Shown here: one piece after another, positions 54,114 to 63,029 of the stretch
Layout of the letters: each line of letters begins with the position of its first letter
Numbering within the stretch: the stretch's first letter is position 1
Source of the DNA: Sphingomonas sp. SUN019
Lineage (GTDB): Bacteria > Pseudomonadota > Alphaproteobacteria > Sphingomonadales > Sphingomonadaceae
Assembly (NCBI RefSeq): GCF_024758705.1
Contig: NZ_CP096971.1
Coordinates: 310,001 to 374,000, forward strand
Direction of reading: 5' to 3'
Length of the DNA: 64,000 nt
Notes under the pieces: model-generated
What the model saw: only the letters and a program-made list of their open reading frames with translations
Database searches by the model: none
What the model was told of the DNA's origin: nothing
Position numbers and translations under genes: made by a program

Positions 54114-55751
54114 TCAGAGCCCGCCCGCTCTCACAAGCGTCAGCAGCAGCCAATAAAGCGCGCCCGACAGCGCCATCGCGACCGGCAAGGTCAGCAACCA
54201 CGCCGCCGCCAGGTTCAGCACGGTACGCCGCTGCAGACCCATCCCGCTCGCGACCGATGCGCCGGCGACGCCCGACGACAGGATATGCGTCGTCGACACC
54301 GGCAACCCGAACCGGTCCGCCATCAGGATTGTCCCCGCCGCGACCAGTTCGGCCGACGCGCCCATGCCGTACGTCATGTGCTGCTTGCCGATCTTCTCGC
54401 CGACCGTGACGACGATCCGTTTCCAGCCGATCATCGTGCCGAGGCCGAGAGCGATGGCCACCGCGACCTTTACCCACAAAGGAATGAAGCGGGTTCCTGC
54501 CTCAAGGCGCCCCTGGTAGTCCTTCAGCGCCGTCAGGTCCGTCTTGGCGAAGCGCGGTGGTTCGGCCTTCACGATCAACCGGGTCGCGTCGAGCACCAGA
54601 TACATGTCGTTGCGGATGTTCGGCGTCGCCTCGGCCGGAACCTTGCTCAGCGAACCATAGCCGTCGACCTGCGTCGCCAGATTGCGCGAAACCGCGACGA
54701 TCGCGCCATACGCCTGCGGCGTGTTCGGTTCGCGGCGCTCCAGCGCGCGGGTCAGCACGGCCCGGGCCTGCTCCGGCGCGATCGTGACCGCGCCCTTGTC
54801 CACCAGCGTCGCCGCCGCGGCGTTCGCGCTGGCGACGAAGGCGGGCGTCTCACTCGCGGGCAACGTCCGGTTTAGCGCATAAGCGGTGGGCGCACAGCCG
54901 ATCAGGATGAGCATGATCAGCCCCATCCCCTTCTGCCCGTCGTTGCTGCCGTGGCTGAACGACACCGCGGTACAGGTGAAGATCAACAGCGCGCGGATGC
55001 CCTTCGTCGGCGGCGCGTCGCTCTCCGGCGCCTTGAATAATTTCGGGTTACGCAGCACCGCCTTCATGACCAGCAACAGCAGCAACGCCGCAAAGAAACC
55101 GATCAGCGGCGCCATCCACAGCCCGGTCAGCACCTTTGTCGCCTGGCTCCAGTCGACGCCCGACGTGCCCCCGGTCGCACCGGACGACAGCAGCTGATTG
55201 GCGAAACCGACGCCCAGCACCGATCCGATCAGCGTGTGGCTCGAACTATTCGGCAGCCCGACATACCACGTCGCCAAGTTCCAGATCACCGCCGCCAGCA
55301 GCAGCGCAAAGATCATCGCGAACCCCGCGCCCGACCCGACGTTCACGATCAGTTCGACCGGCAGCAAGGTAATGATCGCATAGGCGACCGCGCCGCTCGA
55401 CAGCATCACGCCCAGGAAATTGAAGAATCCCGACCACACGACCGCCAGATGCGCGGGCATCGCATTGGTGTAGATGACGGTCGCGACCGCATTGGCGGTA
55501 TCGTGAAACCCGTTCACGAATTCGAAGCCCAGCGCGATCAGCAGCGCGAGGCCAAGGAACGCGAAGACCCCGAACGCCAGTTCCTCACCGACCTGCGCGG
55601 TATCCGCGACGACGCTGACGCCGGCATAGACCAGCACGCCAGCCATCAATATGAAAAACGCCCAGCGCGCAGCCGGATGATGCGGCCGATCGAGCCGCGG
55701 ACCGGACGCGCGCGAGACCGACTCGTCGGCGGTCAGAACACTGCTTGCCAT
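54114..55751 (-). CDS. pit: Inorganic phosphate transporter, Pit family
   Basis: Low-affinity phosphate or metal-phosphate:H+ symporter of 545 residues. Signature segments are GFEFVNGFHDTANAVATVIYT in the N-terminal repeat and CTAVSFSHGSNDGQKGMGLI in the middle, with a C-terminal copy (LPVSTTHILSSGVAGASVASG). A roughly 150-residue soluble loop (about 290-430) lies between the halves, larger than in E. coli PitA. ATG 55751 is preferred; ATG 55778 would lie inside the PHO box. Phosphate control is inferred from that box. Confidence 0.9.
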   Translation of the reverse strand: MASSVLTADESVSRASGPRLDRPHHPAARWAFFILMAGVLVYAGVSVVADTAQVGEELAFGVFAFLGLALLIALGFEFVNGFHDTANAVATVIYTNAMPAHLAVVWSGFFNFLGVMLSSGAVAYAIITLLPVELIVNVGSGAGFAMIFALLLAAVIWNLATWYVGLPNSSSHTLIGSVLGVGFANQLLSSGATGGTSGVDWSQATKVLTGLWMAPLIGFFAALLLLLVMKAVLRNPKLFKAPESDAPPTKGIRALLIFTCTAVSFSHGSNDGQKGMGLIMLILIGCAPTAYALNRTLPASETPAFVASANAAAATLVDKGAVTIAPEQARAVLTRALERREPNTPQAYGAIVAVSRNLATQVDGYGSLSKVPAEATPNIRNDMYLVLDATRLIVKAEPPRFAKTDLTALKDYQGRLEAGTRFIPLWVKVAVAIALGLGTMIGWKRIVVTVGEKIGKQHMTYGMGASAELVAAGTILMADRFGLPVSTTHILSSGVAGASVASGMGLQRRTVLNLAAAWLLTLPVAMALSGALYWLLLTLVRAGGL

Positions 55752-55776
55752 GATGCGATCGCCTTCGCGCGCTTCC

Positions 55777-55794
55777 ATGACGGTTTGATGACAA
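55777..55794 (-). promoter_or_regulatory. PHO box upstream of pit
   Basis: The minus strand reads TTGTCAT-CAAA-CCGTCAT, two 7-base half-sites with the four-base spacer of the PhoB consensus CTGTCAT-N4-CTGTCAT (12 of 14 positions match). It ends 25 bases before the pit ATG at 55751, suitable for PhoB activation of a short-leader transcript. Confidence 0.65.
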
Positions 55795-55863
55795 TACCTC
55801 AGAGTGGTTTCGGTACCGCCGCTCTGAACCGCCGACGAAGTCAGACGCTCGTTTGCTAACGAT

Positions 55864-56724
55864 ATGAGTTTCTGTCAGAAACTTCTAATGCAACGACGCG
55901 GTCTGCTCTTGTCGATGGTCTTCTTGATGATGTTGGGTGGTGCCGCGCAGGTTCAGCCGCCTCCGACGTTGACCCAACCGCCGACGCCAGACGTCGTAGT
56001 TCGGGCACGAACCGAACAGGCCGTCGATCGTTTTGTCGCCGCGCTGACTCAAGCCGAACGCGGGCGGCAGATCGCACGCTGGAACAATCACGTGTGTCCG
56101 CGGGTGATCGGATTGCCGACCGCGGATGCGGCATTTATTGAAAAACGAATTGCCGAAATCGCCCGATCAGTCGGTACGCCGGTCGCGCGAGGCCGGTGCG
56201 CGGCCAATATCGTTGTAGTGGCGACTGATGACGCCGATGGCTTTGCGACCAGCCTCATCAGACGTCACCCGAAACTGTTCCGCGATCCGCGCTCCGGTCC
56301 CGCAACGCGCATAGATACCGATCGGCTGCGACAACCTCGTCCGGTAAGGTGGATTTCGGCGAGTCGGATGGGTAACAGCGACTATCAATCGGCGTCGCGC
56401 TTGACGAAAACATCGGTGGAAAGCGCGATCCTATCACTCGAAATCGTCGACACGAAGCGACTGGACCGGATCACTTGGCGTCAACTTGCCGACTATCTGG
56501 CGCTGGTGGCGTTTGCTCAGCCGAAGATCGACGGCGATTTCGGAAAAGACACGATCCTTTCTATCTTCGCAACCCGCGACCGCGGCGAACGCGGACCGCC
56601 GCGCCTGACGGACCAAGACAACAGCTTTCTCCAGGCGCTCTATCGCAGCAAGAATGCGGTTGACGCCGAAGTGCAGCGTTCTTCGATCCGCGGCCAGATG
56701 AAGCGTGACGAATCGAAAGATTGA
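55864..56724 (+). CDS. Hypothetical exported protein
   Basis: A 286-residue protein with a hydrophobic leader (RRGLLLSMVFLMMLGGAA, about 11-28) that looks like a signal peptide. The mature part has two cysteines (WNNHVCPRVIG and GRCAANIVVV, likely a disulfide) and a DADGFATSLIRRHPKLF helix. The pattern W-N..C-P recurs in sphingomonad exported proteins of unknown role. ATG 55888 is an alternative start. Base use is slightly AT-richer than neighbours. Confidence 0.65.
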   Translation: MSFCQKLLMQRRGLLLSMVFLMMLGGAAQVQPPPTLTQPPTPDVVVRARTEQAVDRFVAALTQAERGRQIARWNNHVCPRVIGLPTADAAFIEKRIAEIARSVGTPVARGRCAANIVVVATDDADGFATSLIRRHPKLFRDPRSGPATRIDTDRLRQPRPVRWISASRMGNSDYQSASRLTKTSVESAILSLEIVDTKRLDRITWRQLADYLALVAFAQPKIDGDFGKDTILSIFATRDRGERGPPRLTDQDNSFLQALYRSKNAVDAEVQRSSIRGQMKRDESKD

Positions 56725-56850
56725 TGAATGCGTTGCCGTCGTGTTTGGGCAAGAGCCCAATCCCGCAAATTTAATTCGAGCAATTCGGCGTTTCTATTTG
56801 GTCTATTTGGCAATAGCCCTCGCGGCTCGATTAGCATTTGACCAGCCGGA

Positions 56851-57234
56851 TCACCCCATCAGAGCCGCCGCCATCAGCGGCACCACCGCGTTCAGCGCCT
56901 TCATCGGGCGGATCATCACCTTGAAATTGATGATCCGGCCGTCGTCGCCCCAATGCACGATGTCGACGCCGTTGACCTTGATCGCGCCAGCGATTTCGCA
57001 TTCGAATTCGAGCACCGCCGACGCCTCTGCCCGCCACTCGCCGATATAGCGAAAGCTCGCCCCGCCCAGCACGTCGGCCGCCGCGGTCAGTTATTTCAGC
57101 GTCACCGCTTTCCCGACCTGCGGCGTGTGCACCGCGGGCGACTGGAACACGCAATCGTCCGCGATCAGCGCCTCCAGCGCGGCGGGCGTCGGCGCGCGCA
57201 TATAGGCGTGCCACGCCGCGACTGGGTCGGGCAT
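56851..57234 (-). pseudogene. NTF2/SnoaL-like protein gene broken by a stop codon
   Basis: From ATG 57234 the frame reads PDPVAAWHAYMRAPTPAALE and continues VAGKAVTLK-type sequence to VGKAVTLK, then TAA at 57091-57093, and resumes in the same frame LTAAADVLGGASFRYIGEW to a normal stop at 56851. The joined product (about 127 residues) is a nuclear-transport-factor-2-like fold with intact downstream coding. One substitution of a Tyr codon (TAT or TAC) to TAA would explain it; a sequencing error is also possible. The start overlaps the GFA stop. Confidence 0.75.
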
Positions 57235-57635
57235 CAATCCATGCCCGGATAGGTCTGGAACTCCGGCAACTCGGTCATGCCCTTCGCCCACGACACGCGA
57301 TCCTTGACCATGATCTGCGCGCCCGGTGGATTGCCCTCCATGTCGTCCAGCGTGCCCGACTGGATGTCGACGATCCCCGGCAGGAATTGCGGATTGCGAT
57401 AGAACAGCCCGGTCCCGCATTTCGCGCAGAAATCACGGGCACCGTGTTCGGACGAATGATAGGTCGCGGGTTCGCCGGTGACCGTCACCTGATCCTCCTT
57501 CCACGCGATCCACCCGACCATCGGTGCGCCCGACCACGACCGGCAATCGCCGCAATGACACAAGGCATGATGCTCGGGCGCACCCTCCGCCGAGTAGGAA
57601 ATTGCGCCGCAATGACATTTTCCGGTGGTCGCCAT
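57234..57635 (-). CDS. GFA-family zinc protein
   Basis: A 133-residue protein of the glutathione-dependent formaldehyde-activating (GFA/CENP-V) fold. Zinc-binding cysteines are in KCHCGAISY (Cys7, Cys9), ALCHCGDC (near 25-30) and FCAKCGTGLFY (near 70-73). Most members are not true formaldehyde enzymes; function is by fold only. It is coupled to the downstream broken NTF2-like gene (TCAT overlap). Confidence 0.85.
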   Translation of the reverse strand: MATTGKCHCGAISYSAEGAPEHHALCHCGDCRSWSGAPMVGWIAWKEDQVTVTGEPATYHSSEHGARDFCAKCGTGLFYRNPQFLPGIVDIQSGTLDDMEGNPPGAQIMVKDRVSWAKGMTELPEFQTYPGMD

Positions 57636-57769
57636 GTCGAGTCTCTCCCGTTCGTTTCTCCTTTGTTCTCACAAAAATCGTTCGCTCGCAAGCGACCCTG
57701 CAAAAGTCGCCCAGCTTTCACGGCAAGCGGCGGGGTGCGTCCACCACCGCACTAGGCTACGTCGTAGTC

Positions 57770-58708
57770 ATGAGTAAGTTCCAAGCCCCGGCCCAACGCC
57801 GCATGGACGCCGTCGACTGGACCAATCTCGCGATATTGTCGGTCATGTGGGGGTGCGCCTTCTTCTTCCTCGCGATCCAACTTCGCGAACTGCCGCCGTT
57901 CACCATCGTGCTGCTCCGCGTCGGACTGGCCGCGCTGCTGCTGCTCGGTTGGGCGGCGGTGACGCGAATGAGCCTCCCCGGACCGAAGCTGTGGCCCGCG
58001 TTTCTGGTGCTGGCGTTGCTCAACAACGTGGTTCCTTTCGCGCTCTATGGTTTTGCGCAACAGCATATCGCGAGTGCGCTCGCCGGAATCCTGAACGCGA
58101 CGACGCCTTTATGGGGCGTGCTCGTCGCGCATTTGTTCACCCGCGACGAGCGTGCGACGTCGGCTAAGATCGTCGGCGTATTGCTCGGCTTCGCGGGCGT
58201 CGTGACGATGATCGGCGGCGACGCGCTCGGCAGGCTCGGCGGTAATACGCTAGCGCAGGCCGCGTGCCTCGCCGCGACCTTGAGCTACGCCTTCGCCGCG
58301 GTCTGGTCGCGGCGGTTCGCGGCGGCGGGGGTCAAACCGCTGAGCGTAGCGACGGGCCAGCTCACCGCCGCCGCGATCGTGATGATCCCGCTCGCCGCGA
58401 TCGTCGATCGGCCGTGGACGATGGCGATGCCCGGCCCGGCGGTGTGGGGCGCGGTCGCCGGCATGGTGCTGGTCTCGACCGTATTCGCCTATGTCCTCTA
58501 TTTCCGGCTGGTCGAGCGGGCGGGCGCGAGCAATTCGTTGCTGGTGACCTTCACGATCCCCGTCGTCGCCATCCTGTTGGGGGTCGCCGTGCTGGGCGAA
58601 ACGCTGATGGCCAAGCATTTTATCGGCATGGCGCTGATCGCGCTGGGCCTCGCAGCGATCGACGGGCGGCCGTGGGCGCGGCTCAGGGGCGGGGACCGGG
58701 TCGCCTAA
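57770..58708 (+). CDS. EamA/DMT-family transporter
   Basis: A 312-residue permease with ten predicted helices in two EamA repeats: first (about 20-150) with ILSVMWGCAFFFLAIQLREL, second (about 165-300) with FAYVLYFRLVERAGASNSLL and VPVVAILLGVAVLGE-type end (TIPVVAILLGVAVLGETL). Probably an exporter of amino acids or metabolites. The frame is open upstream to 57524, but similarity starts around this ATG. Confidence 0.86.
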   Translation: MSKFQAPAQRRMDAVDWTNLAILSVMWGCAFFFLAIQLRELPPFTIVLLRVGLAALLLLGWAAVTRMSLPGPKLWPAFLVLALLNNVVPFALYGFAQQHIASALAGILNATTPLWGVLVAHLFTRDERATSAKIVGVLLGFAGVVTMIGGDALGRLGGNTLAQAACLAATLSYAFAAVWSRRFAAAGVKPLSVATGQLTAAAIVMIPLAAIVDRPWTMAMPGPAVWGAVAGMVLVSTVFAYVLYFRLVERAGASNSLLVTFTIPVVAILLGVAVLGETLMAKHFIGMALIALGLAAIDGRPWARLRGGDRVA

Positions 58709-58730
58709 CGCGGTTGCCCTGACGGCCCAC

Positions 58731-58745
58731 GTTCCCTACCTGTTC
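58731..58745 (+). promoter_or_regulatory. LexA (SOS) box GTTC-N7-GTTC before uvrD
   Basis: GTTCCCTACCTGTTC is an exact match to the alphaproteobacterial LexA consensus. It ends one base before the uvrD ATG. A possible TTGCCC (58714-58719) and TACCTG (58737-58742) 17 bases apart would start transcription at about the ATG, so the operator covers the -10 and the message would be nearly leaderless. Confidence 0.7.
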
Positions 58746-58746
58746 G

Positions 58747-61059
58747 ATGGTGACCGACACCGCTCAAACTCTGCAAGACCCGCCCTACCTCCGCGGCCTC
58801 AACCCGCCGCAGCGCGAGGCGGTGCTGATCACCGACGGCCCGGTCCTTGTCCTCGCCGGCGCGGGCACGGGCAAGACCGCCGCGCTCACCGCACGCCTCG
58901 CGCACCTGCTCTACACGCGTAAGGCGTACCCGAGCGAAATCCTGAGCGTCACCTTCACCAACAAGGCCGCGCGCGAGATGCGCGAACGCGTCGGGCGGCT
59001 GGTGGGCGACATGGTGGAGGGGATGCCCTGGCTCGGCACCTTCCACGCGATCGGCGCGAAGATGCTCAGGCGCCATGCCGAACTGGTCGGGCTGCAATCG
59101 AACTTCACGATTCTCGATACCGACGACCAGTTGCGCCTGATGAAGCAGCTGATCTCGGCCGCCGACATCGACGAGAAGCGCTTTCCCGCAAAATCGCTCG
59201 GCGGGCTGATCGACGAATGGAAGAACAAGGGCCTGACCCCGCGCGAGATCGATGCGGGGGAGAGCGAACGCTACGCGAACGGCCGCGGCGGGGAATTGTA
59301 CGAACAATATCAGGCGCGGTTGCGGGCGGTGAACGCCTGCGATTTCAGCGACCTGTTGCTCCACGTCCTGACGATCCTGAAGACCGACCGCGACGTGCTC
59401 GCCGATTACCAGCGCCGTTTCCGCTACATCATGGTCGACGAATATCAGGACACCAATTCGGTCCAGTATCTATGGCTCCGCCTGCTCGCGCAGGAACGCC
59501 GCAATCTGTGCTGCGTCGGCGACGACGACCAGTCGATCTATTCGTGGCGCGGCGCGCAGGTCGAGAATATCCTGAAGTTCGAAAAGGATTTTCCGGGCGC
59601 GAAGGTCATCCGGCTCGAACAGAATTACCGCTCCACCCCGCACATCCTGGGCGCGGCGGGCGGCGTGATCGCGAAGAACAGCGGCCGGCTCGGCAAGCAA
59701 TTGTGGACCGAACTGGACGCGGGCGAAAAGGTCCGCGTCATCGGCGTATGGGACGGCCCCGAGGAAGCCCGCCGCGTCGGTGACGAAATCGAGAGCGCGA
59801 GAACGTCCGGCACCAGCCTGGACGACATCGCGATCCTCGTCCGCGCGCAGCACCAGACGCGCGAGTTCGAGGACCGCTTCATCGCCACCGGCGTGCCGTA
59901 CAAGATCGTCGGCGGCTTCCGCTTCTACGAACGCGCCGAAATCCGCGATGCGCTGGCCTATCTGCGCGTCGTCAATCAGCCCGCCGACGACCTCGCCTTC
60001 GAACGCATCGTCAACGTGCCGAAACGCGGGCTGGGCGACAAGGCTGTGGCGAAGGTCCATCAGCTCGCCCGCGCCGAAAGCCTGTCGCTGACCACCGCCG
60101 CCGCGCGCATCCTCGACACCGACGAACTCACCCCGCAGGCGCGCCGCGCGCTCGGCAACCTCGTCGGCGACATCGCACGCTGGCGTCAGATGGCGACCGA
60201 ACTGCCGCACCCCGAACTCGCCCGGCAGATGCTCGACGAAAGCGGCTATACCGCGATGTACCAGGCCGAGAAATCGGTCGAGGCGGCAGGAAGGCTGGAA
60301 AACCTGTCCGAACTCGTCCGCGCGATGGAGGAATATGAGAACCTCGGCGCGTTCCTCGAACACGTCAGCCTCGTGATGGAGAACGAAGGCGCGCGCGACG
60401 ATCCGAAGGTCACGATCATGACCATCCACGGTGCGAAGGGGCTCGAATTCGACACCGTGTTCCTGGTCGGCTGGGAGGAAGGGCTGTTCCCCTCACAACG
60501 CGCGATCGACGAAGGCGGCGCGCGGAGCCTCGAGGAGGAACGCCGCCTCGCCTATGTCGCGATCACCCGCGCCCGCCGCCGCGCCACGATCCTCCACGCC
60601 GCGAACCGTCGCATCTACGGCCAATGGACGTCGAGCATCCCGTCACGCTTCGTCGGCGAATTGCCCGCCGACCATATCGACAGCGAGACGACGATGTCGG
60701 GCGGCGAGAGCCTGTGGCGCGCCAACTGGTCCGAACGCGCCGACCCGTTCGCCGACGTGGCGCGCGGCGCGGGCCGCGGCCCCGGCTGGCAACGCGCGGC
60801 TGGCGTCGATCTCAAATCGCCCGGCGGCGGCTACACCCCCCGCACCTTCACCCGCGAACCTGCCCGCGTCGTCGAAAGCCGCGCGAGCGCGATCAGCCTC
60901 GGCAACAAGGGCCGCGGTGATCTGTCGGTCGGCATGCGCGTGTTCCACCAGAAGTTCGGCTACGGCGACATCGCCGAGATCGAAGGCAACAAGCTGGAAA
61001 TTGACTTCGAGAAAGCCGGGCGGAAGCGCGTGATGGACTCGTTTGTGACGGTTGAGTGA
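58747..61059 (+). CDS. uvrD: UvrD/Rep-family ATP-dependent DNA helicase
   Basis: Superfamily 1 3'-5' helicase of 770 residues for excision and mismatch repair. Q-motif LNPPQREAV, Walker A GAGTGKT (about 39-45), Walker B VDEYQDTN, DDQSIYSWRGA, motif IV QNYRSTP, and TIHGAKGLEFD with VAITRARRR. The C-terminal end has the MRVFHQKFGYGDI element of UvrD proteins that contact RNA polymerase. An SOS box directly precedes it. Confidence 0.95.
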   Translation: MVTDTAQTLQDPPYLRGLNPPQREAVLITDGPVLVLAGAGTGKTAALTARLAHLLYTRKAYPSEILSVTFTNKAAREMRERVGRLVGDMVEGMPWLGTFHAIGAKMLRRHAELVGLQSNFTILDTDDQLRLMKQLISAADIDEKRFPAKSLGGLIDEWKNKGLTPREIDAGESERYANGRGGELYEQYQARLRAVNACDFSDLLLHVLTILKTDRDVLADYQRRFRYIMVDEYQDTNSVQYLWLRLLAQERRNLCCVGDDDQSIYSWRGAQVENILKFEKDFPGAKVIRLEQNYRSTPHILGAAGGVIAKNSGRLGKQLWTELDAGEKVRVIGVWDGPEEARRVGDEIESARTSGTSLDDIAILVRAQHQTREFEDRFIATGVPYKIVGGFRFYERAEIRDALAYLRVVNQPADDLAFERIVNVPKRGLGDKAVAKVHQLARAESLSLTTAAARILDTDELTPQARRALGNLVGDIARWRQMATELPHPELARQMLDESGYTAMYQAEKSVEAAGRLENLSELVRAMEEYENLGAFLEHVSLVMENEGARDDPKVTIMTIHGAKGLEFDTVFLVGWEEGLFPSQRAIDEGGARSLEEERRLAYVAITRARRRATILHAANRRIYGQWTSSIPSRFVGELPADHIDSETTMSGGESLWRANWSERADPFADVARGAGRGPGWQRAAGVDLKSPGGGYTPRTFTREPARVVESRASAISLGNKGRGDLSVGMRVFHQKFGYGDIAEIEGNKLEIDFEKAGRKRVMDSFVTVE

Positions 61060-61066
61060 GGACTAT

Positions 61067-62398
61067 TCATTCTTCTACGACGGGGCTCGGTCGAGAAGGA
61101 AGTCCCAACCTATGAGCTTTTCCAATAATGGCATTGCGCGAGACGCCGCCAAGCGTTTCAGCAATTTCCGATGCTGTTCGCCCTGCCTTCCAGAGTTCTT
61201 TGAGTGTGTCGAGTTGCTCGTCAGTCCAACCCGATATTGCAGCGTTTTCTGATACCGCGCGACCAATAGATTGATCGTCGAATTTGATACTGACGGACCG
61301 ATCGTTCTCCCCATCCTCTGAGCCAATCGGTATGATAATCGGACCAAAGCTTTCGGAGTCCGATACTCCATCTAAAACAGCTACCCGCGTATCTCGATCA
61401 AGTTGAGCGAAGTCTTTCCACTGAACATAGAATTCCATAAAACGACGATCAGGCACCCGAACGCGCAAACGTGACCCATCATCCTTAATCAGCATCGTCC
61501 GCGATGAAATGCCACCGGATGTGCTCATCGGGCGCATCCCCAGAATTCCAAAATTCTTCAATAACGACTCAAAATCACCCGAATAATCGACAATATCAAT
61601 ACTCGCATCGAACGCTCGTAATTCTAGCAAGAAATCCGCAAGCCTACGATACTTAATTACACTTCGCGCAATTTCTCGGGCATCGCCAGTATTAATCGAT
61701 TGCAAAACAGCAGCTTTAAGATCTTGAATTTGCTCGAAGATCGCATCTGCCTTTCGACCCTCAAGTCCTCTTTCCCTTTCCTCGCGAATTAATCTTTGGA
61801 ACATCATCGACCATTGCTTCACTAGATATTCTTCAATATCAGAAAATCCCGAGAAAGGTACAATCGCATTATTAGAAAAACGGTGACTAATTAAATTGAT
61901 AAACTCAAATATAAACTTTGCTGACTCAGGTTTATCAATTGAAGGATAATCGATCTGATCCGCAAATACTTTATCTTTGTTTTTCTGATATAAGTGATGA
62001 TCTGAGTGTACTCTGGAGTCGACAAAAGCATATATAGGAATATTTAACTCGATAGCTCTTGCTACTTCTAGCTGAGTTATAGAAAGAGAAAATCCCTCTT
62101 TTTTGAAAAAATCCGATTTTGCAGAAGAATTGGCAATTTTCTCGAAATCAACCTCGGACAGAGCCTCAGGTACAGCCGCTCCTCCATAACGGCTTCCTAC
62201 CAATAGTATTAGCATATCTGAGTCACTGACCTCCTTCACACAGCTCGTATGTGTGTGGAGCCTAGCGTCGTATAAAACGTCACAATGATCACTCATAACT
62301 GGATCATAGCCCATCCCCGCTAGCAAACTTCTCAGTTGAGAGCGCTGGGCACCTAGATCAAAACAAGTCGAGGAAACAAAGTTCCGCAAGTCAGGCAT
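61067..62398 (-). CDS. DUF4062 protein fused to a GcrA-like DNA-binding domain
   Basis: A 443-residue protein in AT-rich DNA. Residues 4-100 match DUF4062: LRNFVSSTCFDLGAQRSQLR (the FISST-x-DL motif), then VSDSDMLILLVGSRYGG. The middle (about 190-260) is helical, and 260-385 is a mixed domain I do not recognise. Residues 389-432 read SGWTDEQLDTLKELWKAGRT, then ASEIAETLGGVSRNAIIGKAH, closely like the N-terminal helix-turn-helix of GcrA, which binds CcrM-methylated GANTC sites in Caulobacter. TTA, ATA and AGA codons are frequent, unlike neighbours, so it is probably acquired. Role unknown; DUF4062 often occurs in nucleotide-binding or defence-like proteins. Confidence 0.8.
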   Translation of the reverse strand: MPDLRNFVSSTCFDLGAQRSQLRSLLAGMGYDPVMSDHCDVLYDARLHTHTSCVKEVSDSDMLILLVGSRYGGAAVPEALSEVDFEKIANSSAKSDFFKKEGFSLSITQLEVARAIELNIPIYAFVDSRVHSDHHLYQKNKDKVFADQIDYPSIDKPESAKFIFEFINLISHRFSNNAIVPFSGFSDIEEYLVKQWSMMFQRLIREERERGLEGRKADAIFEQIQDLKAAVLQSINTGDAREIARSVIKYRRLADFLLELRAFDASIDIVDYSGDFESLLKNFGILGMRPMSTSGGISSRTMLIKDDGSRLRVRVPDRRFMEFYVQWKDFAQLDRDTRVAVLDGVSDSESFGPIIIPIGSEDGENDRSVSIKFDDQSIGRAVSENAAISGWTDEQLDTLKELWKAGRTASEIAETLGGVSRNAIIGKAHRLGLPSRPSPVVEE

Positions 62399-62509
62399 TT
62401 TTTAGTTTTCCAGATAGTCGCTCAGCGAAGCTGATCGTAGACAAAGCATTTGATAAGGCAATCTCTTTTCAGAGTATCGCGCAACCGCCGTTCGGTCTCG
62501 ATCGTATAT

Positions 62510-63016
62510 TCACCGCACCGCCACTCGCCCCAGATAGTCCCGCGCCCAGCCCGCTTCCTTCGGCAGCACGAACGCCTTGCTCGTATAGTGCACGATCGCC
62601 ATTTCCGGCGGCATCGCGATCGCGCGAGCGAAGACGGTTTCGCTTTGGCCGGTCGCGGGGTGGCGGGGGCAGTCGATGCGGACGCCCGCGGCGCGGTTCA
62701 ACAGTGGCACGACGATCGCTCTCGCGCGCGGGCAGCGCGTGACATATCCCTTGGCGAAGGCGGCGATGTAATTCTGTTCGGTCATCCCGCGTGGGACGGG
62801 CGCGGTCTGCAGCGTGATCATGCGGGTGAAGTTCTTCACCGTCTGCCCCTTCGGCACCAGCTCGACCAACGTCTGCCGCCCCTGTCGCGCCGAATAGCCG
62901 GGAACGAAGCCCGGCGTCGGCGGCAGATACACCTGCCGGTTGGGCACCTGCGCGCTCGTACCGACGGGGATCGTCGCCACGACCAGCATCAACGAGACGG
63001 TACGGGAAAGCGTCAT
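62510..63016 (-). CDS. Hypothetical exported protein
   Basis: A 168-residue protein with a Sec signal peptide (about 1-22, cut after TSA). The mature part has PKGQTVKNFTRMITLQ near 55-70 and two cysteines (TRCPRARAI and IDCPRHPAT), probably disulfide linked. I do not recognise the family. It ends the minus-strand pair with the zinc-ribbon membrane protein 13 bases upstream. GC-rich like the main chromosome, so the AT-rich island stops before it. Confidence 0.7.
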   Translation of the reverse strand: MTLSRTVSLMLVVATIPVGTSAQVPNRQVYLPPTPGFVPGYSARQGRQTLVELVPKGQTVKNFTRMITLQTAPVPRGMTEQNYIAAFAKGYVTRCPRARAIVVPLLNRAAGVRIDCPRHPATGQSETVFARAIAMPPEMAIVHYTSKAFVLPKEAGWARDYLGRVAVR

Positions 63017-63029
63017 TCGGCCACTCCGA

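Noticed and set aside
53960..54409. Plus-strand ORF reading through the sRNA candidate into pit
   Set aside because: It crosses a strong terminator, has no ribosome-binding site and its second half is antisense to pit.
56725..56850. AT-richer stretch after the hypothetical exported protein gene as a second island
   Set aside because: Only about 125 bases, without an ORF or repeats; too short to claim transfer.
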